DNA of 23,178 bases, taken from positions 1-23,178 of the forward strand of contig JASUTF010000014.1 of NCBI GenBank assembly GCA_030445695.1. The letters are read 5' to 3'. A program made the position numbers and the translations under genes. Of the stretch, positions 6,698 to 14,276 are shown piece after piece (the first letter of the stretch is position 1; the number at the start of each line of letters is the position of its first letter). Source of the DNA: Candidatus Iainarchaeum sp. (GTDB lineage Archaea; Iainarchaeota; Iainarchaeia; JAADDC01). The notes beneath the pieces were generated by a model that was given only the letters and a program-made list of their open reading frames with translations, was not told the DNA's origin and searched no databases.

Positions 6698-7361
6698 CCA
6701 GCATCCCCTTGAAGCGCAGGGCGTCCTCGTACATCCACACGTTGTTGAACATGACCCAGACGTTGTCCGTGTTTAGGGAGAGCACCAGTTCTTTTAACCG
6801 CGTCAGGTCCGCGTCCGTGTACTTGTAATGATACATGCGTTCGCCCGGTGGCTTTCCGTGGAGGCGGAAGTAATGTTCTTCTTGCTCCACCGGTTTTTCT
6901 GCGAAGGGATCTACCACCCATATCCACTCCGCGAATTTATCGTTCCACGTCCACCCTCTTAACTCCAGGGCGTAGCGGAACGTTTTCGGCAGCGTTGAAA
7001 GATAGCCGAGCACCTTTCTCTTATTCTCTTCCGTCTGCTTGAACGACTTCGGCGTTTGGATGAGTATTATGGGTGCCCTTAACGCCTTTGCCACTTCCAG
7101 GATCTTCTCCGTCTCCTCCTCCACGTTCTCAAAGCGCTTTTCATGCGTAACGTCCCTGTACATCTTCACGGTGAACACGAAATCGTCTGGCACTTCCTTT
7201 CTCCATCGCTCCGCTGTAGAAGCTCTTGGGATTCTGTAAAAGGTGGAATTGACCTCCACCGTGTCAAAGAGCCGCGAGTATGCTTCAAGCACCGAGGAGT
7301 ACTCTGTTATCCCGAAGGTCTTTGGCCGGAAGTAGCCCCAGCCGCAGGTACCCACCCTCAC
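6687..7361 (-). CDS. DUF72 family protein (TIM-barrel, COG1801)
   Basis: A 224-residue protein with the hallmark DUF72 features: the N-terminal VGTCGWGY strand, FDTVEVNSTFYRIP (about residues 33-46), FVFTVKMYRDVTH (62-74), an ILIQTP strand, and YALELRGWTW. The family adopts a TIM-barrel fold related to sugar-phosphate isomerases, and its reaction is not established to my knowledge. Length is close to the usual 230-260. The GTG at 7361 is supported by TAAAAATATG centred about 25 bp upstream, implying a leaderless mRNA. It heads a unit with the 56-aa and 69-aa ORFs, which overlap in a chain. The HD gene starts divergently only 30 bp away. Confidence 0.88.
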   Translation of the reverse strand: MRVGTCGWGYFRPKTFGITEYSSVLEAYSRLFDTVEVNSTFYRIPRASTAERWRKEVPDDFVFTVKMYRDVTHEKRFENVEEETEKILEVAKALRAPIILIQTPKSFKQTEENKRKVLGYLSTLPKTFRYALELRGWTWNDKFAEWIWVVDPFAEKPVEQEEHYFRLHGKPPGERMYHYKYTDADLTRLKELVLSLNTDNVWVMFNNVWMYEDALRFKGMLDGR

Positions 7362-7391
7362 GGTATTAATTACGTCTCGTCATATTTTTAC
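7362..7391. promoter_or_regulatory. Overlapping divergent leaderless promoters (30 bp)
   Basis: Only 30 bp separate the GTG of the DUF72 gene (7361, minus) and the GTG of the HD gene (7392, plus). The plus-strand TATA-like TATTAATTA (7364-7372) is centred about 24 bp before 7392, and the minus-strand TAAAAATATG (7381-7390) about 25 bp before 7361. Each TATA box therefore lies almost against the opposite start codon, and the two transcription complexes should compete for the same DNA. Confidence 0.6.
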
Positions 7392-8405
7392 GTGGCAGGC
7401 AAGTACGTTCGCGATCCGGTGCACGGCGAGATCTTCGTTCCCGAAGAACTGCTCCCGGTTCTGGATTCACCACCCGTCCAGCGGCTGAGAAGAGTACATC
7501 AGCTCGCCCTCGCACACCTCGTCTACCCTGCTGCAACGCATTCCCGCTTTTCTCACTCCCTTGGCGTTCTTCACATAACGGAGCACGTGACGGACGATTT
7601 GGCGACTCTCGCCTACGCTCTGCTGCACGATATCGGCCACGGACCGTTCTCCCATCTTTCCGAGTACGCGTTGGCGAAAAATGGCTACGATTTCGACCAC
7701 GACGAGCGTATGAAGGATCTCCTTCGCGAAGCGTTGCAGGACTCGGTTCTCTCGCCCCGCGAGGTGCTGGAAGCGAAAGACCGCGTCATTGTCACTGGTG
7801 GCATCGGCACGGACCGGCTGGACTACCTATGGCGAGATGCGCATTTTGCCGGCGTCTCCGTTGGAGAGATCGCCTGGGATCGCATAGTCAGAAACGTTAG
7901 AATCGCTGACGGCCGCCTCCTCGTCCCGTACAAGGTCCTGCCCAACGTGGAGCACGTCTTCGTATCCAGGTTCATCCTGGGCGATGCCGTCTATTTCCAT
8001 AAAACCGTGCTTGTGGCCGACGAGATGTTCGTTTACGCTATCAGGGACCTCCTGAACCACTACTCGCCGGAGGAAATCATGAAAATGGACGATGTTGCCC
8101 TCACTTCTGCGTTCCGCTCAACGGACAACCAGTGGTGGCGAAGAATAGAGGGGAGGGAGTTGTTCCACATCGTCTTCCGTTCTCCTGACCGTTCTGCTGC
8201 AGAGGAGGAGTACGAGCGTCTCTCCGCGGAACTTGGAGAGGAACGCGTGATTCTTGGCGAGCGTCTGAACTGGTACAAGCCGCCTGAAGTTACTATGGAG
8301 GACGGGAAGGATATTTCCGAGGTTTCTCCACTGGTTGCGTCGCTCAGGGATGCGGAGCAGAGGAGGCACTACTATTTCGTGGCCGCGGACGTGAGGAAAG
8401 GGTGA
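7392..8405 (+). CDS. HD-domain phosphohydrolase (COG1078, SAMHD1/dNTPase-like)
   Basis: A 337-residue protein beginning AGKYVRDPVHGEIFVPEELL, the typical opening of COG1078 HD hydrolases. The metal-binding set is visible: His near 50 and 55 (THSRFSHSLGVLH), the HD pair 79-80 (ALLHDIGHGPFSH), and a later Asp in GTDRLDYLWRDA. Relatives related to SAMHD1 hydrolyse dNTPs or other phosphoesters; substrate here is unknown. The frame is open much further upstream, but that part is antisense to the DUF72 gene. GTG 7392 is chosen because the family N-terminus begins there and a TATA-like box lies about 24 bp upstream. The GT-C-like gene follows after 4 bp, so the two are likely co-transcribed. Confidence 0.88.
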   Translation: MAGKYVRDPVHGEIFVPEELLPVLDSPPVQRLRRVHQLALAHLVYPAATHSRFSHSLGVLHITEHVTDDLATLAYALLHDIGHGPFSHLSEYALAKNGYDFDHDERMKDLLREALQDSVLSPREVLEAKDRVIVTGGIGTDRLDYLWRDAHFAGVSVGEIAWDRIVRNVRIADGRLLVPYKVLPNVEHVFVSRFILGDAVYFHKTVLVADEMFVYAIRDLLNHYSPEEIMKMDDVALTSAFRSTDNQWWRRIEGRELFHIVFRSPDRSAAEEEYERLSAELGEERVILGERLNWYKPPEVTMEDGKDISEVSPLVASLRDAEQRRHYYFVAADVRKG

Positions 8406-8409
8406 GACC

Positions 8410-9696
8410 GTGAGGCGGGAGGACATCATTTTCTGGGGCTATCTGCTTGCTCTCTTTATATTCGCGGTAATCTTCTGGCATAATAAAGTTCCCTGGGATC
8501 CCTGTGCATACCGTCTGACGGGTATGCGGTTGCTGGGTGCGGATACTTACTACGAACCACTCCGAGCGCCTATCCCTTCCCTCCTTTATGCGATCCTCGG
8601 TTTTTATGGCTACTTCGCGTTCGTGCTCGTCCTTTTTGGTGTATCGGTCTACGTGTTTACCCGTCGGAGAGGTTTTTCCCCGCTTCTTTTCATCACCCTT
8701 TTTGTGCCTGCGCTTTCATGGCCTTACTTCGTGGAAACCGGTGCGGAGCTGCTGTCCTTTTCCTTCCTCCTTCTGGCAGCCGCATACTCTGAAGCCGTTT
8801 ATGCTGGACTTTTATTTGCACTTGCCTTTCTCTCCCGTTACGTGTTTTTGATATTTGTCCCTTTCTTCCTCCCGTGGAAACGATACTTCGGGGATAGGAG
8901 GCTGCTGATCTTCCATCTTGCGGGCTTCATCGCCCCCATTCTGATATGGTCGGCTTGGCAACTTTTTGTTTACGGTCACCCCCTGGCCAGTTATGTGGAT
9001 TTCCTTTTTGTCAACTCATATCTGAATCCTACGTCTCTGAAGCTCCCCCGTTTCGACAAGTTGTTTGAGTCGACCCTTCCCACGGCGCTTCTCGCCCTCC
9101 CCGGCCTGGATTTATTCACCGCTGCGATGCTCGTAGTGGCCCTAATCGTTGCGGCGGCAGCCTTTGTCCAGTGGACGCGATTTTACATTCCTGCCCTTCT
9201 ACCTTTATCCCTTGCTGCACATAGATGGATGAACCGGCGTTTTGGGATCGCACTCGCGGTAGCCAACGTAGTTGTTGCCTTTCTGTTTGTATACCCTTTG
9301 TTCTCGTGGGGTTCCAGAACGCTTTATGAAGCGGCAGTGTCAGCGATGGATTCAAACTGCGTTTACGTGAGCAATGTGTGGGTGCCGCTGACTTGTCTTG
9401 GCGGCTACGCGGTTCCACCACCCCCAGGAGCTGAGAACAACATCGAACTGGTTCCGGAGTACGTTAGAACAATAAGATCAGGTTACCGGGCTGTTGTGTT
9501 CAGGGGCGTGGGGTTTCCAGCATATATGGAGGATCTGAATCTCTACCGGGAGTATAACATACCTGTACGCGACTATGGACGATTCTTTATTGCTGGAGAT
9601 GGCTGTGTCCAGCCGAAGAACGTGTGGGAGCGCTCTAGGGATCTTTACTCTGCCCGGCTTGATCTCATGTTGTCCCGCTGGATTTGGAAGAGATGA
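8410..9696 (+). CDS. Polytopic membrane protein, probable GT-C-fold glycosyltransferase
   Basis: A 428-residue integral membrane protein with about 9-10 predicted helices in the first 310 residues and a soluble C-terminal part of about 120 residues. After the first helix comes a loop with NKVPWDPCAYRLTGMRLL and then DTYYEPLRAP; an acidic residue (D30) in the first outward loop plus a downstream Tyr/Pro segment is the usual signature of GT-C transferases that use polyprenyl-linked sugars (ArnT/PMT/DUF2029-like). The exact sugar and acceptor cannot be told. GTG 8410 has GGTGA upstream at a 4-nt spacing and lies 4 bp after the HD gene. Its last 52 bp overlap the convergent GIY-YIG gene. The membrane-protein call is secure; the glycosyltransferase call is inference from layout. 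Confidence 0.7.
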   Translation: MRREDIIFWGYLLALFIFAVIFWHNKVPWDPCAYRLTGMRLLGADTYYEPLRAPIPSLLYAILGFYGYFAFVLVLFGVSVYVFTRRRGFSPLLFITLFVPALSWPYFVETGAELLSFSFLLLAAAYSEAVYAGLLFALAFLSRYVFLIFVPFFLPWKRYFGDRRLLIFHLAGFIAPILIWSAWQLFVYGHPLASYVDFLFVNSYLNPTSLKLPRFDKLFESTLPTALLALPGLDLFTAAMLVVALIVAAAAFVQWTRFYIPALLPLSLAAHRWMNRRFGIALAVANVVVAFLFVYPLFSWGSRTLYEAAVSAMDSNCVYVSNVWVPLTCLGGYAVPPPPGAENNIELVPEYVRTIRSGYRAVVFRGVGFPAYMEDLNLYREYNIPVRDYGRFFIAGDGCVQPKNVWERSRDLYSARLDLMLSRWIWKR

Positions 9697-10076
9697 GTGT
9701 CCTCCCTGCTGTCCGATGCACCGAACCCGGGAACCGGTTTGAACACCCTTCCTAGCATTTCCGCGAGTTCTCCCTCTATTTGCTCTCCCGGAAAAACGAA
9801 TGCTCCTATTTGTTTGCAGTGATCCGAAGTTGTCACATCGTCGATGTGCCAGTGCTTTCTCTTCTCTTTTCTCCAGTGGCGCTCAATCCTTGCCCTTAGC
9901 CCGCCTGGACCGAAGGCACTGCCCACGTATGCGTATATTCCCGGCTCGAGATTCCTTCTACCGTACTTTGTTCTCACGCTTATGCTCCCGTCAAGTTCGA
10001 GCAGAAGGATGTATGTGCCCTTCTCTTTCGGTAGCTCAGACCCAATTGAACAGAAACTTCCTCTCCCAGCCAGCAA
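9645..10076 (-). CDS. GIY-YIG nuclease-like protein, DUF123 family (COG1833)
   Basis: The conserved core is clear: KGTYILLLELD, GIYAYVGSAFGPGGLRARIERH (the GIY-YIG equivalent), HWHIDDVT, and a C-terminal GFGASDSREDTHLFQI. This is the DUF123 branch of GIY-YIG domains, common in archaea, of uncertain cellular role. The start is unclear because no ATG or GTG occurs near the family N-terminus. Options are TTG at 10121, 10094 or 10076 (GAGGT just upstream of 10076), or an ATT at 10046, which would give the most family-like N-terminus (GSELPKEKGTYIL) and only an 11-bp overlap with nep1. The 10076 start is a compromise. The 3' end overlaps the convergent membrane-protein gene by 52 bp. It is the last gene after alaS and nep1. 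Confidence 0.8.
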   Translation of the reverse strand: MLAGRGSFCSIGSELPKEKGTYILLLELDGSISVRTKYGRRNLEPGIYAYVGSAFGPGGLRARIERHWRKEKRKHWHIDDVTTSDHCKQIGAFVFPGEQIEGELAEMLGRVFKPVPGFGASDSREDTHLFQIQRDNMRSSRAE

Positions 10077-10689
10077 CGACCTCAGCGCCGACAACCCAGC
10101 TCGGATATACGTCGTTCCCAATCTTTATCCACCTCTCTGCGCTGTATCCCCCTCTGAAGTCACCGTGGGGGAATCCTCCGATTATAACGAGAGAGTCCCT
10201 GTTTAATACTTCTTCCGGAAGTGCGAGTTCTCCGTCCTCGTCCATACCAACGATCTGATATCCTTCCTTCTTCTTTCTTGCAATAATATCGTGCGGACCG
10301 TCCTTTAGCGGGTGAATCCGCGGCGTGTCCATACCTCGGAGCACCTGACTCATGATTCCCACAAACCGCGTATAACTTCTCGGTACCCTCGTCTCCGGCT
10401 CCACGTAGAACATCTTCCCGTCGTATGTGTGAACGTAAACGTCCACAAGTCCCTTCTTTCCAGCTGGGCTCTCAAGAACGTTCAGCAGGAAGTAATGGAC
10501 GATATCTGGGCGCCCGCGTCTTTCTGCGTCTTCCAGATCGCCCATGGCACTCCACATGTAGTTCCTGTCGAGTATCGCTTCCTCTGGCTTTCTTCCGAAG
10601 CGTCTACACCACTGGCGAACCGCTCTGTGGTGTCGTATGCTCTTCGGTACGATTTCGAGGGCAGATTCAACGAGAAGAAAGGAGAGCGT
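10036..10689 (-). CDS. nep1: Nep1/Emg1 rRNA pseudouridine N1-methyltransferase, apparent ACG start
   Basis: This SPOUT-class enzyme methylates a pseudouridine in helix 35 of small-subunit rRNA. The frame has SALEIVP near the N-terminus, ILDRNYMWSAM, RRGRPDIVHYFLLNVLESP, VYVHTYDGK, PETRVPRSYTRFVGIM and IIGGFPHGDF, all expected of Nep1. The first in-frame ATG (10557) would drop 44 residues, including the first conserved strand. No ATG, GTG or TTG lies between 10557 and the end of alaS. The frame is open back to an ACG at 10689-10687 that overlaps the alaS TAA stop (TAACG) and has GGGAGGTG 5 nt upstream, exactly where TAATG would be expected. I therefore call ACG as the start, giving 217 residues, the usual family length. 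A point mutation or sequencing error from ATG is the alternative. Confidence 0.85.
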   Translation of the reverse strand, partial: TLSFLLVESALEIVPKSIRHHRAVRQWCRRFGRKPEEAILDRNYMWSAMGDLEDAERRGRPDIVHYFLLNVLESPAGKKGLVDVYVHTYDGKMFYVEPETRVPRSYTRFVGIMSQVLRGMDTPRIHPLKDGPHDIIARKKKEGYQIVGMDEDGELALPEEVLNRDSLVIIGGFPHGDFRGGYSAERWIKIGNDVYPSWVVGAEVVAGWERKFLFNWV

Positions 10690-13307
10690 TAGAACACCTC
10701 CCTTGCTCTCCGGTACACCTCGTCCGGCTCCTCTGTCACGCCCATGGCCTTGTCTCCCTTTCCACCGCCGCGCACTCCCAGTTTCTTTATGATTTCACCG
10801 GCGTTGTCCGCGTAGACAAACACGTTGGGCTTTCCTGACCGTCCTATGAGTATTAGCGGCTTGCCCTTCTTCTCTGCTATTCTCTCTGCCATCTTCTGGC
10901 TAAGATACGGCAGCAGGATTACCCTTTCTTTCTCGTACTCCGCCACGTATCTCGTCAGTTCTTCTGCGAGCTTCTCCGCCCTCTTCTCGGCGTCCTTCCA
11001 CTGGTTAAACATCTTCTCCGCCGCTGCTGGCACCTCGTCCACCGGCACTCTTAGCACTTCCGCTGCCTTCTTTAGACGCTCTTCCCTCTCCTGAACAAAT
11101 GCCAACGCAACGTCCCCACTCTTGTATATGATCCTCTCGACTCCGTCGGCAACGCTCTCACGCTTTACGATCTTGATCAGCCCGATGTCGCCCGTCCTCT
11201 TCACGTGGGTGCCACCACAGGCCTCCGCGTCCGTCCCATCGATCTCAACGATGCGGAGCACCTTTCCTGGCACTGCTCCTCCCTGGTAAAGTATCACTCC
11301 GAACTTCTGCTCTGCCTCCGTCCTCCCCATCCAGTATGTCTTTACGGGGATATTCTTCATGACGTATTCGTTGGCCAGACGCTCTATCTCCCTTAACTCT
11401 TCGTCCGTGATCCTCTTGTAGTGTGTAAGGTCTATGTGCGCTATGTCCTCGCTCTTGTGGGCACCCGCCTGCCATACGTGCTTGCCGAGCACGCGTCTTG
11501 CAGCGGCAAGTATGAGGTGTGCCGTTGTGTGGTGCCTCATATGTCTTCTCCGCCTCGTCTCGTTAATCTTTCCGATCACCGTTTCCCCTTCCCTGAACCT
11601 GCTGCCGTCCTTCACGAGGTGGAGGATCACGCCGCTCTCCGTCTTCCGGACGTCTACTACGGGTACTCCGTTTAACTCTCCGGTATCCGCGTCCTGACCA
11701 CCGCCCTCCGGATAGAACGCCGTTTTGTCCAGTATTACCCAGTCGCCGATGACTTTGAGGACGCGCGCCTCGAACTCCATCATTTCCACGTCGTCGTAGT
11801 AGAGCGGATACGTCTTCGGAATGCCCTCAACGTCCGGCAGTTCGCTCTCTTCTTCCTTTTTCTTTACCTTCTGCTTGCCGGCCTCCTCGATTATGGAGTA
11901 GATGCCTGCCGGCGGCTCGATGCCCGTTATGTCCCTCACGTCCTCCGGCGTTATTCCATAGGACTGGTAGAGCGTGACGAAATCATTTACGTCCAGTGTT
12001 CCCTTCTTCTTGACGAGGGTGATAACGCGGCTCTTCGCCTTTCTCTTGCTCTCGTGGTATTTCTTCCTCTCCTCCTCCATGACGTCCACTGCGAGGTCCA
12101 CCGCTTCTTTCAGCTCGGGGAACATGGGCTCTACGTCCTTGGCGTGGAGCTCGAACACCTTTCCTAGATCTATATCCCAGCCGTAGCGATCCATGTCCGA
12201 GAAGATCCTTCTGGCGAGCACGCGGAGATTATACCCCCCGCCTACGTTTGACGGGAATGCACCGTCGTTCACGGCAAACAGTAAGGTCTTGGTGTGGTCT
12301 CCAATGGCGTAGAGTTCCGCAAACGGCCGGTACTGCTCGAAGAAGTTGGGATAGTTGAGCTTCTGCTCGATCTCGCGCATGAGGGCACCCATGTCCTCAA
12401 CTTCGTCGAAGTTGAGTTTCCCGCTCATCTTGGCGAACTCGTTGAGCACCGTTTCGGGGACATCCGGCGTGTAGAACTCCTTCAGATACTCCATGACGCT
12501 GGGGAAGACGACGTCGTATGCGGTCCTCGTCCCGTTGGATATCCAGGCGAACCGCGACAGCCCGATTCCGTGGTCAATAACCCTTGTCTGCAGCTGTTCA
12601 TACCCGTCATCCGTCTCCTTGAACTGCATGAACACGACATTCCCCAGTTCCAGCCCGCGGACGAAGTATTCGATGGACGGGCCGAAGTTCCCGCCGCCAG
12701 CCCAGACGTCCTCGTGGAACACGATCTCCTCTTTGGGTATGCCCACTGCTTCCGTCATGAATCTGTAGATCAGTTCAATGGCCTCGTTCTTCCAGAGCAC
12801 TTCCTTGTCGGGCCTGTTGAACGCGTGCTGCCCCACCATCACGAAGTTCGTGAAGTGACGGCCTGAAAGTCCAACGTTCTCCACGTCCTTGAATCGGAGA
12901 CAGGGCTGGGGGATGAGCAGGGGGTTAGCGGGCGGTTCCACCTCTCCCGCCACCGCGTAGGGCTGGAAGACGGCAATGGAAGCGATCGTGAAGTAGAGGT
13001 CATCTCTCCAGCGTGCAACGACCGGATACCGGTCTATGATCGTGTGCCCGTTCTTGGCGTAGAATTCAGCCATTGCGTCCCACGTCTCCGTGTATGAACG
13101 CCTCTTTCCTGCAGGGTTGCCTATGAACTGGTACCCGTTGTGCTCGGGCTCCCCACAGACCTCGCGGTCCGGGTCCAGCGTCCAGAAGGTCTGGCCGCAC
13201 ACCTTGCATTTTTTGCGAACAAACCCCATATCCTCGAAGAACTGGAGTTTGTAGTGCTTCTCCCACTCCTCCTGGAACTTCTTTTTGAGCACTTTCTTGT
13301 CAACCAT
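10689..13307 (-). CDS. alaS: Alanyl-tRNA synthetase, archaeal type
   Basis: An 872-residue class II synthetase that charges tRNA-Ala in the cytoplasm. The N-terminus carries an archaeal zinc-like segment (CKVCGQTFWTLDPDREVCG, about residues 34-52). Class II motifs are visible (GHTIIDRYPVVARWRDDLYF; GRHFTNFVMVGQHAF typical of archaeal AlaRS), then the editing domain with HHTTAHLILAAAR and CGGTHVKRTGDIG, which together supply the HxxxH and CxxxH metal ligands, and a C-terminal helical/DHHA1-like region ending GVRGGGKGDKAMGV. All conserved parts are present, and the length is normal. ATG 13307 has a TATA box (GATAAAAAC) centred about 26 bp upstream, so the mRNA is probably leaderless. nep1 and the GIY-YIG gene follow with overlaps, forming a three-gene unit. 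Confidence 0.97.
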   Translation of the reverse strand: MVDKKVLKKKFQEEWEKHYKLQFFEDMGFVRKKCKVCGQTFWTLDPDREVCGEPEHNGYQFIGNPAGKRRSYTETWDAMAEFYAKNGHTIIDRYPVVARWRDDLYFTIASIAVFQPYAVAGEVEPPANPLLIPQPCLRFKDVENVGLSGRHFTNFVMVGQHAFNRPDKEVLWKNEAIELIYRFMTEAVGIPKEEIVFHEDVWAGGGNFGPSIEYFVRGLELGNVVFMQFKETDDGYEQLQTRVIDHGIGLSRFAWISNGTRTAYDVVFPSVMEYLKEFYTPDVPETVLNEFAKMSGKLNFDEVEDMGALMREIEQKLNYPNFFEQYRPFAELYAIGDHTKTLLFAVNDGAFPSNVGGGYNLRVLARRIFSDMDRYGWDIDLGKVFELHAKDVEPMFPELKEAVDLAVDVMEEERKKYHESKRKAKSRVITLVKKKGTLDVNDFVTLYQSYGITPEDVRDITGIEPPAGIYSIIEEAGKQKVKKKEEESELPDVEGIPKTYPLYYDDVEMMEFEARVLKVIGDWVILDKTAFYPEGGGQDADTGELNGVPVVDVRKTESGVILHLVKDGSRFREGETVIGKINETRRRRHMRHHTTAHLILAAARRVLGKHVWQAGAHKSEDIAHIDLTHYKRITDEELREIERLANEYVMKNIPVKTYWMGRTEAEQKFGVILYQGGAVPGKVLRIVEIDGTDAEACGGTHVKRTGDIGLIKIVKRESVADGVERIIYKSGDVALAFVQEREERLKKAAEVLRVPVDEVPAAAEKMFNQWKDAEKRAEKLAEELTRYVAEYEKERVILLPYLSQKMAERIAEKKGKPLILIGRSGKPNVFVYADNAGEIIKKLGVRGGGKGDKAMGVTEEPDEVYRRAREVF

Positions 13308-13340
13308 GCATAGAATTTTGTCTGAACGTGTTTTTATCGC
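13308..13340 (-). promoter_or_regulatory. alaS promoter overlapping the upstream stop codon
   Basis: On the minus strand GCGATAAAAACACG (13327-13340) contains both the TAA stop of the metallopeptidase-like gene (13334-13336) and the probable alaS TATA box, centred about 26 bp before the ATG at 13307. Confidence 0.55.
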
Positions 13341-14224
13341 TTGAGCATTTTTCTAATGCGGCGTATTTTCGTCCTGTATCTTTCAGCACGCCATGCTATT
13401 TCGTCCCGGATCCGTACCTTCTTTTTGTGTGCTGCCCATTCTATGTCTTCTGCGATGTGCCTTGCGAGCAGGTATGCAAATGCAAGTTTTGGATTTTTCT
13501 TCATAATTTTGTATGCGCGCTTCAGTTCTTGCTGGAATTGGACGTAGTCCCTTTTCATATACTTTGGCGAGAAGTACGCAGCAGCTATTTTTTCAAGGGT
13601 TTTGTCGTTGCTGAAGAGTTTATTGTCAAACGTGGCACCCTGTGCGGCGAATGCGGCGACCTCGCTATACTTCCTTTGTATGTGTGGGTCTTGGGGTACA
13701 GGGATTCTGTCTCGCATATTGTCATATCTTTTGTGCGTTATCTCGTGTGCCAGAACACCCTCTGTACTTACCGGGTCTGTTTCGATTGTCTCTGCGGGAC
13801 TTGCTATTATTCTGTTTCTTTCCTTGTCGTATGCATAAGCTCCTCCAGCGGCAGAAAATGCTCTTCTTGCAAGCTTGTTTGCCACGCGTCTATCGCCGTG
13901 CTTCCACATCAAAGCAAGGTACTTGTCAAATTCTTCCGGGGTTTTCGCGTTCTTTATTTTTTTCAGGAGTGTTCTTGTCTTTGCGTCAAGCTCCGGGTTA
14001 TTCATATACTTTTCAGCCCATTTTGCTGCCTCTGCCATTCCCAGACCTGCGGCCATGCCGTATACTTCTTTATCTGCTAGCAGCACTCCTCGCGTGTTTC
14101 TCAAAAGACCTTCCTTTTCCTCTCCTCCAACCATTTTTGAGAGATGCTCGTGGGATATCACTCTTTTTATCGCGTCTTTAGCAGTTTTCCTTGCTTTGTC
14201 CTTGAGAAACTTTTCTATTCCCAT
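13334..14224 (-). CDS. HExxH zinc metallopeptidase-like protein, uncharacterised
   Basis: A 296-residue protein with a zinc-protease motif HEITH (residues 160-164, in GVLAHEITHKRYDNM) and a candidate third ligand, Glu188, in YSEVAAFAAQG 24 residues later, which is gluzincin spacing. The residues before the motif (about 126-158) form short strands (GGAYAYDKERNRIIAS), as in many M48-like or minigluzincin folds. The rest is helical and strongly basic, and the last 50 residues are Arg/Lys-rich (KTKIRRIRKMLKR-like). No signal peptide or membrane helix is visible, so it is probably intracellular. ATG 14224 is preferred over the frame start at 14269 because a TATA element is centred 25 bp upstream. 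Wobble positions look richer in A/T than in neighbouring genes, which may mark a transferred or faster-evolving gene. I do not recognise a named family. Confidence 0.8.
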   Translation of the reverse strand: MGIEKFLKDKARKTAKDAIKRVISHEHLSKMVGGEEKEGLLRNTRGVLLADKEVYGMAAGLGMAEAAKWAEKYMNNPELDAKTRTLLKKIKNAKTPEEFDKYLALMWKHGDRRVANKLARRAFSAAGGAYAYDKERNRIIASPAETIETDPVSTEGVLAHEITHKRYDNMRDRIPVPQDPHIQRKYSEVAAFAAQGATFDNKLFSNDKTLEKIAAAYFSPKYMKRDYVQFQQELKRAYKIMKKNPKLAFAYLLARHIAEDIEWAAHKKKVRIRDEIAWRAERYRTKIRRIRKMLKR

Positions 14225-14276
14225 GCTATAATTTCGTTGGCAACTATTTATTTCTTCTTGAGTGAACAATTATACT
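14225..14276. promoter_or_regulatory. Divergent promoter with one apparently shared TATA element
   Basis: CTATTTATTT (14244-14253) is the only strong TATA-like element in this 52-bp gap. Read on the minus strand (AAATAAATAG) it is centred about 25 bp before the ATG at 14224. Read on the plus strand it is about 29 bp before the GTG at 14277. A single element may therefore direct transcription both ways. Confidence 0.5.

Noticed and set aside
7143-7391. N-terminal extension of the HD protein
   Set aside because: It is entirely antisense to the DUF72 gene and lacks homology-like features; the family N-terminus and a TATA-spaced GTG lie at 7392.
13328-14080. Long plus-strand ORF (250 aa) opposite the metallopeptidase-like gene
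   Set aside because: Composition is Cys/Phe/Ser-rich and low-complexity, with no recognisable domain. The minus-strand frame has a zinc motif, a promoter and sensible amino-acid use.
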